Assembly: GCF_003597395.2 (NCBI RefSeq)
Contig: NC_133770.1
Location: 96,565,788-96,629,787, forward strand
Direction: 5' to 3'
From: Chelonoidis abingdonii
Lineage: Eukaryota; Chordata; Testudines; Testudinidae
Length of the DNA stretch: 64,000 nucleotides
This document shows positions 1-13,500 of this stretch, piece by piece. Each line of letters begins with the position of its first letter. The first letter of the stretch is position 1. The notes under the pieces are model-generated. The model saw only the letters and a program-made list of their open reading frames with translations. It was not told the DNA's origin and made no database searches. Both the position numbers and the translations under genes were made by a program.

Positions 1-639
1 ACCATTAAATTCTATGTATTTTAGCTTCACAGAGAGACACAGTGGTAATGTAACATGGGGTAAATTATGCGGCAAGATATAACATATCAGCTCAGTAGAG
101 CAGGATACCCAGTAGCAGAGATGTCAATAAGTGTAATGAACCTTTGACTTGTTCCTGTTTCTTTTGCAGCCAAGTCAGTCATACCTGGCCAGTGATAAGT
201 GTGGGTGGCAGACACCCTTCTGTGTTTAGACAAGTTGTAAGAGAGCAGAGGTCTACTTAGTACAACTTCTTAAAGACAGAAGTCACACTGGTTTATCTAA
301 AGATGCGATGTTGCATCAATTTAGCTAAACCAGTGGAACTTTGTGTACATTTAGATCGGTTTAGCTAAATCAATCTAACATCACATCTTTGGTTATATCA
401 GTACTACTTTTTGTGTAGACCAAACCTCAGTCTGCAGACAGCACTCCCCTAATTCCATTTCCCCACATTATCTGAAGCTTGACCTGGGCCTGAGCACTTT
501 GACTTAATGTGTAAAAAATTTAGATATAGTATGCTGATGTTTGAAAATCAAGTAATCATTCCATGAAGCAGTGGTGAAAGTGATGGAAAGGGTAGGCCCA
601 GCTAGAGAACCTACTTTTACTAATCATTTAGAGTGCTTT

Positions 640-815
640 CTAAATTTGAAGTACGATGTAAGCATTAACTAATCAGTTTGCGCAACATCCATGTGAAGTG
701 TTAACCACAGTGTTGCAGCTGGAGACAGCAAGACAAGCTGAAGTGACTTGCCCAGGCCACCCAGTCAATCAGTAGCAAAGCTGATTAGAGTTTGAAAACC
801 TCCAACTCTAGACTA
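640..815 (-). repeat. MIR-like (CORE-type) SINE fragment
   Basis: The stretch gaagtgacttgcccaggcc followed by cagtagcaaagctg is the reverse complement of the conserved MIR-family region (gggcaagtca flanked by a GCC-rich part). Ends are approximate. Confidence 0.5.
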
Positions 816-846
816 CATTTCCTAAAATATGGCTCATGTTGCTATA

Positions 847-1038
847 TACACCGCTACTTCGATATAACGTGACCCGATATAACATGAATTCGGATATAAC
901 TCGGTAAAGTAGTGCTCCGGGAGGGTGGAGCTGCTCACTCCGGTGGATCAAAGGAAGTTCAATATAACGTGGTTTCACCTATATCTCGGTAAGATTTTTT
1001 GGCTCCCGAGGACAGCGTTATATTGAGGTAGAGGTTTA
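847..1038. mobile_element. Tigger-like MITE
   Basis: About 190 bp with terminal inverted repeats: tacaccgctacttcgatata at the left and tatattgaggtagaggttta at the right. Internal subrepeats are gatataacgtgacccgatat and ttcaatataacgtggttt. It is closely similar to the copy at 46,254-46,449. No transposase. The TA-type ends fit the TcMar-Tigger group. Confidence 0.7.
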
Positions 1039-1237
1039 TTTAAATATTAATGTTCTGTCTCAAAAAGGGAATTTATGGGTGAGCTTAGAAAACATGTTAA
1101 AAACATTTTTCAGCACCCAGTTGCCAAAGACACTCAACTGTTGGATTACAAAAAACAATTCAGGTCTCATTAGATGAAGTTTGCTTCGTAGCAGTCAATT
1201 TGCTATGACTAACATTTTGGATTTGTTCTTTCTAAAG

Positions 1238-1535
1238 ACATCTCCTCCTATATGGATCAGCCTGCTAGTGATGGTGAAGCTGGGAAAAGGCTACTGTAAT
1301 CACCGCCAGGATGAGTCGGCTGCCAGATGATGCAGAAAATGTTCAGAGCAGCAGTCGGGTCTCCTGTCCTTCCTTGCAGGATGTCCATTCCATCAATCCA
1401 GCGCAGCTGATGGCAAGGATCGAGTCATATGAAGGAAGAGAGAAGAAAGGCATATCAGATGTCAGAAGGACTTTCTGTTTGTTTGTTACCTTTGACCTTT
1501 TATTTGTAACCTTGCTGTGGATAATAGAGCTAAAT
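1238..1535 (+). CDS. STARD3NL: STARD3NL first coding exon (residues 1-75), with some 5' UTR
   Basis: The ATG at 1311 begins [10 protein letters not shown]. The exon ends with codon AAT at 1533-1535 before a gtgag donor, at the same residue (ELN) as I recall for human. The acceptor is inferred at ttctttctaaag ending at 1237; a cag ending at 1260 is an alternative, so the UTR boundary is uncertain. The coding part contains the first transmembrane helix. Reading past the donor runs into low-complexity intron sequence, so the longer open frame to 1658 is not coding. Confidence 0.93.
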
Positions 1536-4500
1536 GTGAGTCTTGTTTTTCAAAATTTTTTTAGATTTATTTTTTTTCGTCAGGGGTTGGTGGGCTCAGA
1601 AATGGCTAATTGCCACCATTCCATTCCAACTCAAAGTGTATACTATCACCCAGTTTGACATGTTACATTATAACAAATGTCTTGGCATCTAACAGTCAGT
1701 GAAAACAGATACCCATTTAGTTTAGCAGTGGCAACTCCATTTTTAATCGCTGGGGTTTCATTATTATCCATTTGTATTGTTAGATCTTTTCTGACAACAC
1801 TTCAGTCTTCATTCTAATTATTAACCATGTCAAACTAGAACAAGAGTACTTAACAGAGTACTTAAGGGAGAGCAAAGAATCAAAAAGATTCACGCTTCCG
1901 TGAATTTGGATATTAAGTGTGAATTTGAATCTAAGAAGGGTTTAACTTGTTACCGCATGTCACATTGAGAAGAATATTTTCCTGCATTGCTTATTTGTCC
2001 TGAGAGAGATTTCCCTTGGGTGCTCTCGGCCAAAGTTGTTTTGATTTTTCAAATAAAATATTTTCCTTGTGCCAAGTTTACAATAATTTTGTAAATATAT
2101 TAATTTTGCTGTTGCTGAGGTCTTCCCCCTTAACTACTTTGATTAATAATCTGGAATGTCTCCTCAGAAATATCAAAGTGGCTGTTTGTTGTGGGTAAGC
2201 ACTGAGATTACTCAATTCAAACAGCTGTTCCTAGGTCCTGGATTTGAAATCCTACCAAGAGGTATGTAATAATGTAAAGATCCCATATGTTCAGTATTTA
2301 CATTTTATTGTGAGATGGATATGAGGTGACTCTATCTAGACCTTCACCACATTTTTGAGGAGTTTGATCCAGCAGCAAGGTGAAACAAAAAATTTAATTG
2401 GTTAGAGATACGCTATTTTGATTGTAAAAGATGTCAATAAGAAAACAGCCCAGATGAAAAGATTGATTTAGATGAATGGATCTTTGTGGGAAAGGGGATA
2501 TCCAGTCTTCTGTTTTTATAGCGTCTAAATATTTTTTTTAATAAATTACTTTATAAATGGCATTTACCCAGTTAAGATCCATCATATTTTTGCAACTAAG
2601 GAGGTGCGCTGTTGGAGGTGTTACAGAGAAAGGAGAACATGCTTGCACATGTGGTGGTTATGTCCCAAATTAGATTGTTTTGGGAGGAAGTTATTAAAGA
2701 GATTCATCTTATGACAAAATGCTTGCTTCCTAGAGATCCCCTCTCCTGCTTACTTAATGCTCCAGTAACGGATCTACATTTTAAACAGAATGTCAAATTA
2801 TTATTTTTTTTAATTGTTAGCAGCTAATCTTTGTACTGCACGTAATTGGAAACCTGTGAGCACTCCTCCTATGGAATTGTGGTATAGTAAAATATGGACT
2901 ATCCTTGTAATGGATAAGTTTATGCACCAAGTGCATACTCAAGAGGAGCACCAAAAGGAGGATAGATATTTAGAAATTTTGTTGCCCTTTCTAGAATATT
3001 CAGTGGAGGAGGGCTCCCCAGCCAGCAAGGCAGAATCTTTAGCCAGGTTCTTCCATCATTAACCTGCTCCTGAATAAGTGATATATGATATAGTATGGTA
3101 ATGTTTTATTGTAATTCTTTCTCTCAAGTAAAAAACCCTTCAGCCTTCCAACATCACAAGATAAAAAGAACGTGGTTTTTTAAAAAGTTTTAAAATATCA
3201 CGATTTTAAAGCTAGCCTCATGACTTGGGGGCAGGAGGTGGTGGTCAACTCTTGATTTTTAAACACTGAGTGTTGGTCGTCCTCACTGGTGGACAACTAT
3301 TGGGGTTTGGAGAAGATACCAGATTTTTCATAAACCAGAAAATGTTTCTTGGGTTTGACTGCTACTTTTGGACCCGGACTGGTTATCATCACCAGTTGTT
3401 GTTGCACACTTGGTAGCTTAGTATAAGTAGCAGCAAAAGTCAGAGCGGATTGCTTGGTAGGAGTGCTGGGAGGGAGGGGGAAAAGGAAGGTTTTTTTTTT
3501 TTTTTTTTTTAATTATTTCCCTTCTTGAGGCTGAAGTGCTTACACATCAGGATATTTTTAAATTTTTGGTGCTATGATTATGTCAAGTGATAAAATGGCA
3601 TATTAGCTATCTCTCTTGTTTTTCTTACTGTTCCCTCCCCCCACTGTTCTGTTTTCCAAAGGCTTTTGTTCAGGCTGAGTAGCATTCCCCAAGTTTTTTT
3701 ATATTATAAACATGGCATCTTTATTAGTAATCATAAAGGTGGATAGATGCAAGAGGACAGTGTGCAGAAGGAAGGATTTTTGGCAAGTTGTCTCTGAGAA
3801 TTGGAAGAGTATTTTGGAGCTCAAATTGAGAGAAGGGGATGAAAGTGTTTGGGGTTGCATAGGCTTGTGTGAGGGATAGGATGGGATGGGTGTTGATGGC
3901 ATAGTATTGGGAGGCGTCCAATCTTCCTCTCTTCCCTGCTCTTTAGCCTACTTTGTCTATAGTATTTGTGCACTCTCCCTACTTTAGTTCTGGTCCTGTG
4001 CCTATGTGAGGAGTTCAACAGTGCACTCTTCCTGTCAGACAGCCACCACCTCTGTGATTTCAGATTCTGCTACTTTAGGAATTAAGCGGTTAACATAATT
4101 GTCTTTTGTGTGGACTTTTCTTTGGCTTTGCAATGACATACTGTTACACCTGAATGATTCAGGTGAGAATCCAAACATCCTGTTCCAGCTGTCAAACATC
4201 CTCATGAGTCTGGATTGGCAGGCATGTTGTCCTGCCTGGCCAAAGGAGCCTTGTCCTCTGAGCCCATCAGGAGCTCAGACCAGATGATCATACTGAGCCA
4301 TTTTGGCCTTAAAACATATAACTCTCTGGAATGCAGACTTTAGGTTTTCAAAATCTTGGATTTAGAACCCACTCTGAATTGTTCATGTTTACTCATACCA
4401 ATTTTTTTACACTGTGAACAGTGTAATAATGTAGCCATGTAACTTGTTCATCTCCAATACATGAGCTAGCTGTTGCTTGTGTTGCATATACATCAACACT

Positions 4501-7500
4501 GAAAAAAACCCATGTAGCTACATTGTACTACATCCCAATTTAATTCCAGTAGTGATCATGTGATCAGTCTTGTTGTCTGAATAGAGTTGTTTTTCTCTTT
4601 CCCATCAGAATACATGCTTTTAATATCTGTATTGAGACATAGCCAAAATAAATCCTCATTAGTTTTATATTTTAAATTCTGTAGGGATGTATGTTTAATC
4701 TTAGAAATAAAATGACCTATCAAACTGCTATATATCTTGCAGGCAGTGTTCCCTTTGTTTCTTCCTCCTAACATACACATTTCCAGTATATGTTCTGAAA
4801 CAGCTAAAGTATTTGAGTAGAGTAACTGTAAAAGACTGAAAAAATGTGTTTGAAAACCCTGCTCTGTTGCCAGGTGGTGATTGTTTGTTTGAGAAGTCTT
4901 TTGGAAGTCATTCGTATTTACCAGACAAATATAAGGCATGTAAGAGTGGTTCTCGAGAGAGAAGAAGACCTAGAGTTGGGTCTGAGCATTCCTGGGGAAG
5001 GAATGCTGGGGGAAATCAAGCCTAGGGAGAAGGCCTGCGCTGGATTTTGAATGTAGTGTACTAAGAGCTGTGTGAGGAAGCCAAATGCTTGTAGCTTGCA
5101 ATAGGTGAATTAACAATTAATTGAACTAAAAATACCATGCTAGTCTGGGAAAGATAAATGGTGCAGGCATTTTGTTTTCCTGACGGGCTGTGATTTTTTT
5201 AAATTTAAGATGATCAACTATTTGTTTGAAAAGCAATTGTTGCTTTTGCTGCCATGAATATTAAAGCAGCGAAGATTTCAGTTTCATTATAAATTATTTT
5301 TTGTGTCTATTTCCATAGTATAGTGCACAGCGAGAGGACTATGGAGACCTGGGTTAGTTTCCTGAATTCCCCAGATTTAAAATGATGCTTTATCCACTGT
5401 TAGAAAAATCTTTGAGGTTGATAGATAAAAAGCATGACAAAAATGCAAAAAGTATATTCATTGGACCCAAGTGCTAGTAAAAGGGACTCCTGTGGCTTCA
5501 CTTTTTCTAGTATGATGCGAATGCTTTTAAAGAGTCAGTCTAAAATCTTTAAATTCTGAGGTGCTTTCAACAGAAAAGCTGAATACTAAATAAGTGTACT
5601 AAAATATTGATACCATATTTTAAACTGAAAAACCAAGCCATTCCCCACGTACCGACAGGGAAACAGGTAGATCTACACTCACGTGATCTGCCCAAGAAGT
5701 TAATATTAATACTTGATCTCACTTTAACAGATAAACTCCTCTAAGATTTTAAAATAAATGAGGTAAACTTTTAGACATTAACTTTTAATGGGGCCATAAA
5801 TGCAGATGGCTTAGAGCTGCTTTCTGTAGCTCCATCATGATCATCAGAAAACGGGGGAAGTCAGGGGAGCTACCTGCTGAAACAGTCATTTAGTACTGGT
5901 GTTTGTGATAGTGCTTCCCTGTGTGGAGTCAGGAAGTAGTGCAAATTGATGAGGGTTTGCTGTCACGGCACTGCAGTGAGGGAGCACTATTGTGTCCTGG
6001 TAGTAGACAACAGGTAGCACTACAGTAAAAGAGAAGGAAGAAGAGAATTTTTTTTCCAAGTTACTCTGTCCTGATGCTCTTTGTGAGAGAATTGAAAATA
6101 ATGTTTTTTTACATGAAAAAGTTCTTTGGACTAGTCTACTTGTGATTTGCAGGGGAATGTGGAGTGAGGTGATGATAAAGGGAAAGAAAACAAGGACAGT
6201 GAAATAGCAGCAGGCCATTAAAGAGTAGTAGAGAAAATAATCTGAACACAAGGTCTTAATGAACAAAGATACATCTTGAGAGTAAGAAGATGGAAAGAGA
6301 ACTTGTTGTCCCAACACAGTTATAGCTGGTAATTTTTTGTTGGTTTCTTGTTTTACGTTGCTAGAGTGAAATAAATTATTCTGATTGCTAGACATGTAAG
6401 GAATTTTGGTTTCCTGCCAATGAAAAGGTGGCAAAATACATGGATCTGGCTATGTCTTCCACCAACAATTTCTTCACTGTTACCTCAGGGTGAGAATCGG
6501 GAAGGCAGCCTCAGTAGGCCATGAAGTCATTAAAAATAGTGATAATCTTAGACCCATTAGACTTTTGGAAAATGCTAAATGCATTTTGATGGAAAAAAAG
6601 AACATTTGTAACAATGCCACTCCCCTAATGTTTCTAGAATAGTAACGTTTCTGGCCTCTACGTTTACTGTCTAGGCATTAGGCAGAGAAATGCTTTGAAA
6701 TTGTTACATGTACAGTTGAAAATGGCAAGTGTTTTGACTTCAGTAATTTCCCATTTTCTGAAGCTAAAATACTAAGACTCATTTGTTTTTTATAGGTAAA
6801 TGGGGGCATTGAGACTACTTTAGAGAAGGAAGTCCTGCAGTATGACTACCATTCTTCATATTTTGATATATTTGTAAGTATTTTGTTTTAGAATTTCTTT
6901 AAAACATGCTTAATGCAAGAACTGGGATTTTTTTTTTAATCCAGAGAAGCCTTATCTTTTATTATCCCATAGTCTGAGTCCTGTGCCAGGGTTAGATTTT
7001 CTTGTATCTTAAAAGAGAGGGGAAATGTACTCTAAATCACATCTCTCTTTAAATTAGGGTGTATAATCTTACGTTTGGGCAATATTCCAGAAATAGATCC
7101 AGCAGTAGTGAGGGAAGAATGGATCACAGGACAATAGCTGGCATCTGTATATGTCAGATTTGTTGCAGATTTATGTATTTCAACTAAAATAGATTTTTTA
7201 AAAATTTGTTATTTAAAATCTATGTTTAGATTCTATTTTAAATATGGATGACTATAGACACAGTGACCCAGCTGCTTCCCTCTACACACAGGCACTAGGA
7301 ACAAGGAGGAGGGGGGAGAGCACCTCCACTGCTCATTCACCCTCCATATGGGTTGACAGAAGCCTGCTGCGCTCGCTCTCTTTTTTTTTTGAGACTGCAG
7401 CTTTGTGGCAGTGTCAGAAGGGGCAAAGGCAGGGAGCAGTATTCTCCACGGCATGAACCATGCAGATATTCACATGCAAATAAATGCTTTTTCTTGTCGT

Positions 7501-10500
7501 TGGATCAGCAAGATTTGTAGGCTGTGCCCCCTTTCTTTTCCATAACCCTCATTCCTCTTAGTAATATTAGGCCGTGTCTACCCCAGAGAGAACAATTGTT
7601 GATATAACATTTGTTATATACCAGTTGTTCCTCCACTGATGTGTGCATCGAGACTAGTCATCTGGAATTAGTGTAAAACGTTGCTCGCATTTCCACATTG
7701 GTGCTGCCCTATACCACTTTGGATGGGATGGCTGTTAAGTTCAACTGCTCCAGCAGCAAAGAGTTGTACCCTCTGGTGTTTCCCACCGTGCTACCTTCAG
7801 CAATGCCCCCACGGTATCTCCCGTCACATAAAGCTAAAAACGCGATCCGTTTGTTCATTTTGATAATCTTGTAAATAAATCCAGCCTATGATTAAAGCTG
7901 CTTATGTAGAAAAACATATAACTTGGAATGGAAAAGTCTTGATACGAGACATTGGAGGCATTGAAATCCATAAATGATTTAGAACTTACAATTAAAACCA
8001 CTTCTGCCTCTAGCACAATTGTAATTAATCTTATTCAACTTTATACTTAAAACTAGATTAGATTTGGTTGTACTTCCAGACCTATTCTCAGCTTTGATAT
8101 TTTAATTGCTAAGGGAAAGACAATTCTCTTAAATTTAAGTGTTTTCCTGTTGCAACTTTTGTGAACTTTTTTTGTAAACTCATGAACAGATGATGCTTTA
8201 CAGGTAACGTGGTCTCAAGTAGGGCCCTACCAATTTCATGGCCATGAAAAACGTGTCACAGACTGTGACCTCTCCTGCTGCTCGGAGTGCCCCAGCCTGG
8301 GGCTCCTAGCTGCGAGTCCTGGCCGGGCTGGGGAGGGATGGGACTTGTCCTTCCCCTGCACAGGCACTCTCAGGGGAGATCAGAGCCACCTCTGGGTGCC
8401 TTCTCCTGCTACAGGAAGCTCTGGGTCTGAATGGCAGCCCCAAAGGTTCTTGCAGCTGGAGGCTTGTGGAGGTGGGTCTAAACTCCCTCTTGGTGCTGGG
8501 AGCACACCAGCGAGGGGCTCCTAGCTGCTAGTCTAAGCCGAGCTGGAGAGGGACAGGACTTCCCCTTCACCTGCATGGCTGCTCTCGGGGGAATGAGGGG
8601 AAGAGAGATCAGACCCATGTCCGAGTACCTTTTGGGTTGGGACCTCCACAGTTTCAACACCATTAAATTTCAGATATAAACATATGAAAATATGAAATTG
8701 ACCAATTAAAAACCCTCTGGCCATGAAATTGATCAAAATGGACTGTGAATTTGATAGGATCCTAGTCTCAAGGAATGAGCACAGGAATGGAAGATTGGGA
8801 ACTCTAATTCAGAATTCGAATCACATCTGTGCCACTGGCTTATTCTTTGGCCTTGGGCAGGTTCCATAAGCTTTCTGCATCAAATTCTTCCAGTGTAAAA
8901 TGTGGATAACACTGTGTCTGGAAAATATATTTACATAGATCTGTGAAAATGTCAAACGCTCAAGACTAATTTTTGGAACAGAAAACAGAAATAAAACAAA
9001 TTAAAAATTGCAGGCATTCTCTAAAGGGAAACAAATAATGATGTTTGTAATACTTTTATTTCAGTAAACCTTTTAAATTCTTGAGCTACAGAAATCATTG
9101 TATAAATATGTTCCTTCCCATTCCATCATTTGTAAGGTTATATATTTAAAATATACTTACACAGATTAACTATCCTGTATTTGGCAGATTAACTATCTGA
9201 AAAGCTTAAATGTTCAGGTCCTGAACTGTACACAAGTGTATCTGTGCAGATTTAATGTACTTAATCTGCATGTCACCCTGCATGCTTGGAGGCCCTCATC
9301 TTACAAACATTTATGCATATGCTTAATTTTAGTCTCATCGACAGCAGTGTTTTATAACTGAGAAGCCAGAATGTTGAGTTTATATCTTAATAAGTAAAAC
9401 CACTTTCAAAACTTTTTGCTAATAACCAAATTCCTTTCTTTGTGGTGTCCTGTTTATTTACATTTTTAGTCCATTGAGTATCTTGCTGTTTTTTTATACA
9501 TTCAGAATTAACCAACAATTTTTTTCTTTTCTCTACAGCTACTGGCAGTCTTTCGATTTAACGTGTTAATACTTGCATATGCAATGTGCAGACTGCGCCA
9601 TTGGTGGGCAATAGCTGTGAGTAGTAGCCAAGCACAACAGAGTTAACTAGAAATGGGTCTAACTTTCACAAACATTAGTATGTTGAGAAGCATCTATCTA
9701 TAATAAAATAAATGTAAGAATGTGCAACAGGTAGCATGCTGAGCAAATGAGTCCTGGTCTTGAAACATTTTTCTGGTTGTTATTTGGTATACAAATAGCA
9801 TGAGGTAGTGACTCCTGAAGACCCATTTCCGTTCTTTGAAGAATTCCAACTGTCAGTTCCTTTTTGAAGTGAAAATGGGAGGGGGTAGATAGACCTTTTT
9901 TTCTTACAATTTCTTATAATGCTCTAACCTGTGGTTAGCACATGTTGCTATATTTGCCATGCCACTTCACAACCCATTGTACCATCTGTCTTGGTTTCTT
10001 TAGACCAGAGTTTGAAAAATCTAGTTAACCATTGAAAACTAGGCAGCTTTATTCAGGGAAGGTTGTGGGAAAGGAGAACGCCATATTGATTTCAGAGTTC
10101 ATGTGCAGACATTGTTACATGCTGCCGCCCCCAACTCTTGAGTTCATGTATTGTACTCACTTCCACTTTCCTGAGATTTTAGGCATGTATCACTGTGCTC
10201 ATCTTGTTCTATACTCCAGTTCAAAGTGCTGCCCATAGGCCCCATGTAAAATGGGAAATTCTTAAGGATTTTTTGAGTGTATTGGAGTAAAATTCATTAA
10301 CACAGCTATTTCTGTAACTGATATGAAGACGAGAGGGAATTTAACACATATAATGGCTGTGACTCATACTTCCATCCATATGGTGGTTTACAGTGAATAC
10401 TGCAGGCTGTAATATTATAAAGCACCTACTGCTGGCTCATTATATTGTAGATCCAGGAAAGCCCATTTTTTCTATGTAGTGCTACTGTGTTTGTTTCATT

Positions 10501-13500
10501 TGCTGTGTTTGCATGTCTATGTAGAACGTTTTCAAAGGAGCAATATACAATATGTCTTGTACTAGACTGGCTCTGAACCAGAGTCTCTTGATTCAGTAAA
10601 AGTACATTGTCATCTTGCCACAGGTGTACATCTAATAGAAATTGCTGCTGAATTTTAGGGGACTAGTAATTTTTTTTATTCTAAAATGTGTTCATTTCAA
10701 AATCCCCTTGCCTATAATTTTGACTTCTAGATTGCATCTTCCATCTTTACACAAGGGGCTGTGAGATAGCATGCCAAACCCATCAGAAGTGGTAAGCATT
10801 AAAGGAGATACAAAAACCGATTGGAAGTTTTTCTGGAAGAAGTGAATCTCATTTTAAATCTCCTTTGTTCTCATCAGAAGAGAACCACATGTTTGCTGCA
10901 AATTGGTATTACTTGCAGCGATGTTGGACCTTTGTGCCTTAACAGAGCTATGTAGTGAAGGATACATAGTATCTGTTCACAGTATGTATAGGTCAAGTGA
11001 ATACCATTAGCCCCTGGCTTTCATGATCACAAATTTCATTCACAAATTTATTTTTATTCTCTCCTATTGCACTTAGCACCCCCCCCCCGCCAACCTTCTC
11101 AAAAAGACTTCACTATTCATAACACTTGAAGTATTTTTCTAGGTTGTTTACCCAAATATGGTAGCTATATAGAATCATAGAATATCAGGGTTGGAAGGGA
11201 CCTCAGGAGGTCATCTAGTCCAGCCCCCTGCTCAAAGCACGATCAGTCTCCAACTAAATCATCCCAGCTAGGGCTTTGTCAAGCCTGACCTTAAAAACCT
11301 CTAAGGAAGGAGATTCCACCAGCTGCCTAGGTAACCCATTCCAGTGCTTCACCACCCTCCTAGTGAAAAAGTTTTTCCTAATATCCAACCTAAACCTCCC
11401 CCACTGCAACTTGAGACCATTACTCCTTGTTCTGTCATCTGGTACCACTGAGAACAGTCTAGATCCATCCTCTTTGGAACCCCCTTTCAGGTAGTTGAAA
11501 GCAGCTATCAAATCCCCCCTCATTCTTCTCTTCTTCAGACTAAACAATCTCAGTTCCCTCAGCCTCTCCTCATAGGTCATGTGCTCCAACCCCCTAATCA
11601 TTTTTGTTGCCCTCCGCTGGACTCTTTCCAATTTTTCCACATCCTTCTTGTAGTGTGAGGCCCAAAACTGGACACAGTACTCTAGATGAGGCCTCACCAG
11701 TGTCGAATAGAGGCGAATGATCACATCCCTCGATCTGCTGGCAGTGCACCTACTTATACAGCCTTGGCAACAAGGAGACACTGTTGACTCATATCCAGTT
11801 TCTTGTCCACTGTAACCCTTAGGTCCTTTTGTGCAGAACTGCTGCCTAGCCATTTGGTCCCTAGTCTGTAGCAGTGCATGGGATTCTTCCATCCTAAGTG
11901 CAGGACTCTGCACTTGTCCTTGTAGAACCTCATCAGATTTCTTTTGGCCCAATCCTTTAATTTGTCTAGGTCCCTCTGTAACCTGTTCCTACCCTGCAGA
12001 ATATATCTCTCCTCCCAGTTTAGTGTCATGAGTGTATATGAGTGTTTGAATCTTTAAAATGGCTTGCAAAATGAACAGCAGGATAGGTGGGTTGGTATTT
12101 GGAGTAATAGCTGTGTTTATTTTTTTCTGAAGTAGGTATAATATCTTTAAATGGGTGGTGATTTACAAAATAAGGTATCAATATGTAGTTAAATTACAAT
12201 TTATAATAACTCAGTATCTGCACAGTTTCTAAGTTATCATCTCTGCTGTGTCGAAATAGATGAGTACCCTGGTGTTTTGAGGCATCCAAATTAAAATGGT
12301 TACACCCCTGGACAATCTAATTTGAGTTGAAGTTTCAACATCTTGTCACCTCAGTTTTACTAATCTATGACCTTGTTAATTGTTGGGTAAATTTTAATGT
12401 GATTGCTGTGACTTTGGATTTCATGCCTTAGTGATTAATAAATAAATTACTATATTGTGCTGAGAAAGTAAATCCACAATTATAAGTGCAGTTTTAACTG
12501 TTTTTAACACTGTCTTTTTCAGTTTACAACAGCAGTGACCAGTGCCTTTTTATTAGCAAAAGTAATTCTCTCAAAGGTATGTATTCAGATCAAATTTTAA
12601 TTTATTTATTTAAAATCTCGGTTTTCCATGAGGAAAAATGTGGTGTTTTGTTTTTTCAAGTTGCTTTCCCAGGGTGCTTTTGGCTATGTGCTGCCCATTA
12701 TATCCTTCATACTTGCCTGGATAGAGACCTGGTTCTTGGATTTTAAAGTGTTACCACAAGAAGCAGAAGAAGAAAACAGTAAGTTTACATCTTAGAGTCT
12801 CCTCAGTTATTGCAGTCCACCTTGTACTTTTTTCTGCCTTTTACAATAAAAGAGTATTCTCCCTGTCACACTGAGAAACTGTTAGTGTATCTGATTTTTG
12901 AAACAAAGATTCTAGCAGTGTATCTGATTTTTGAGACAAAGATATTACCTACCTTGGGGGAGGTAATATCTTTCATTAGTCCAGTAAAGGATGTTACCTC
13001 AACCAGCTTGTCTCTAATATCCTGGGGCCAACACAGCTGCAGTAACACTGAATGTCTTATCCTTATCTTTTCTCCCATTGTAAAAAAGAGGAGGAATTTC
13101 TATGTAGAAAGAAGTGTGTCAGGAATGCCAAAATTACACATCATGGGAGGGCAACTTGCCATGAACCCACCAGCATGTCTTATTTTCATATACCTTTACA
13201 TCTTTTAATAAAAAAACATTGCATGTAGCTGGGGCAAGTAACATTTTTCGCTGGGTGAATGGAGTAGGGTGGGGAGCTGAGCTGCTGGCTCTGTCTCTTG
13301 AAGGGAGCAAAAGAGTTCACAACAGACCAGGTGCCACTAGATGTTTTTGAAAAAGGATGGGGAAAGGAGAGAATAGTGCTCCTGGAGCTACTGTATCTCT
13401 CATAGTATGGGACTAGCACATCCTATGAACAGCTGCTCCTTCAAGAAGAGGCAAGTGAGAGGCTGAGGAGGAGCTTGGAGCTTGAAGACTTCCTACAGAT

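Larger units (their letters stand above)
1..1237. other. Non-coding DNA upstream of the first STARD3NL coding exon
   Basis: Probably the intron between an off-window 5' UTR exon and the first coding exon. It holds a MIR-like SINE (640-815) and a Tigger-like MITE (847-1038). I see no promoter or gene. Confidence 0.6.
6874..9538 (+). other. STARD3NL: STARD3NL intron after coding exon 2
   Basis: Holds a hAT-type MITE (8,220-8,764) and a MIR-like fragment (about 8,800-8,960). Around 7,570-7,650 a ggccgtgtctacccc motif resembles one end of a MITE, without a visible partner. The rest is unrecognised. Confidence 0.75.

Noticed and set aside
5886..6434. Minus-strand frame of 182 residues in a STARD3NL intron
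   Set aside because: No recognisable domain, no splice or promoter context; likely a chance open frame in AT-rich DNA.
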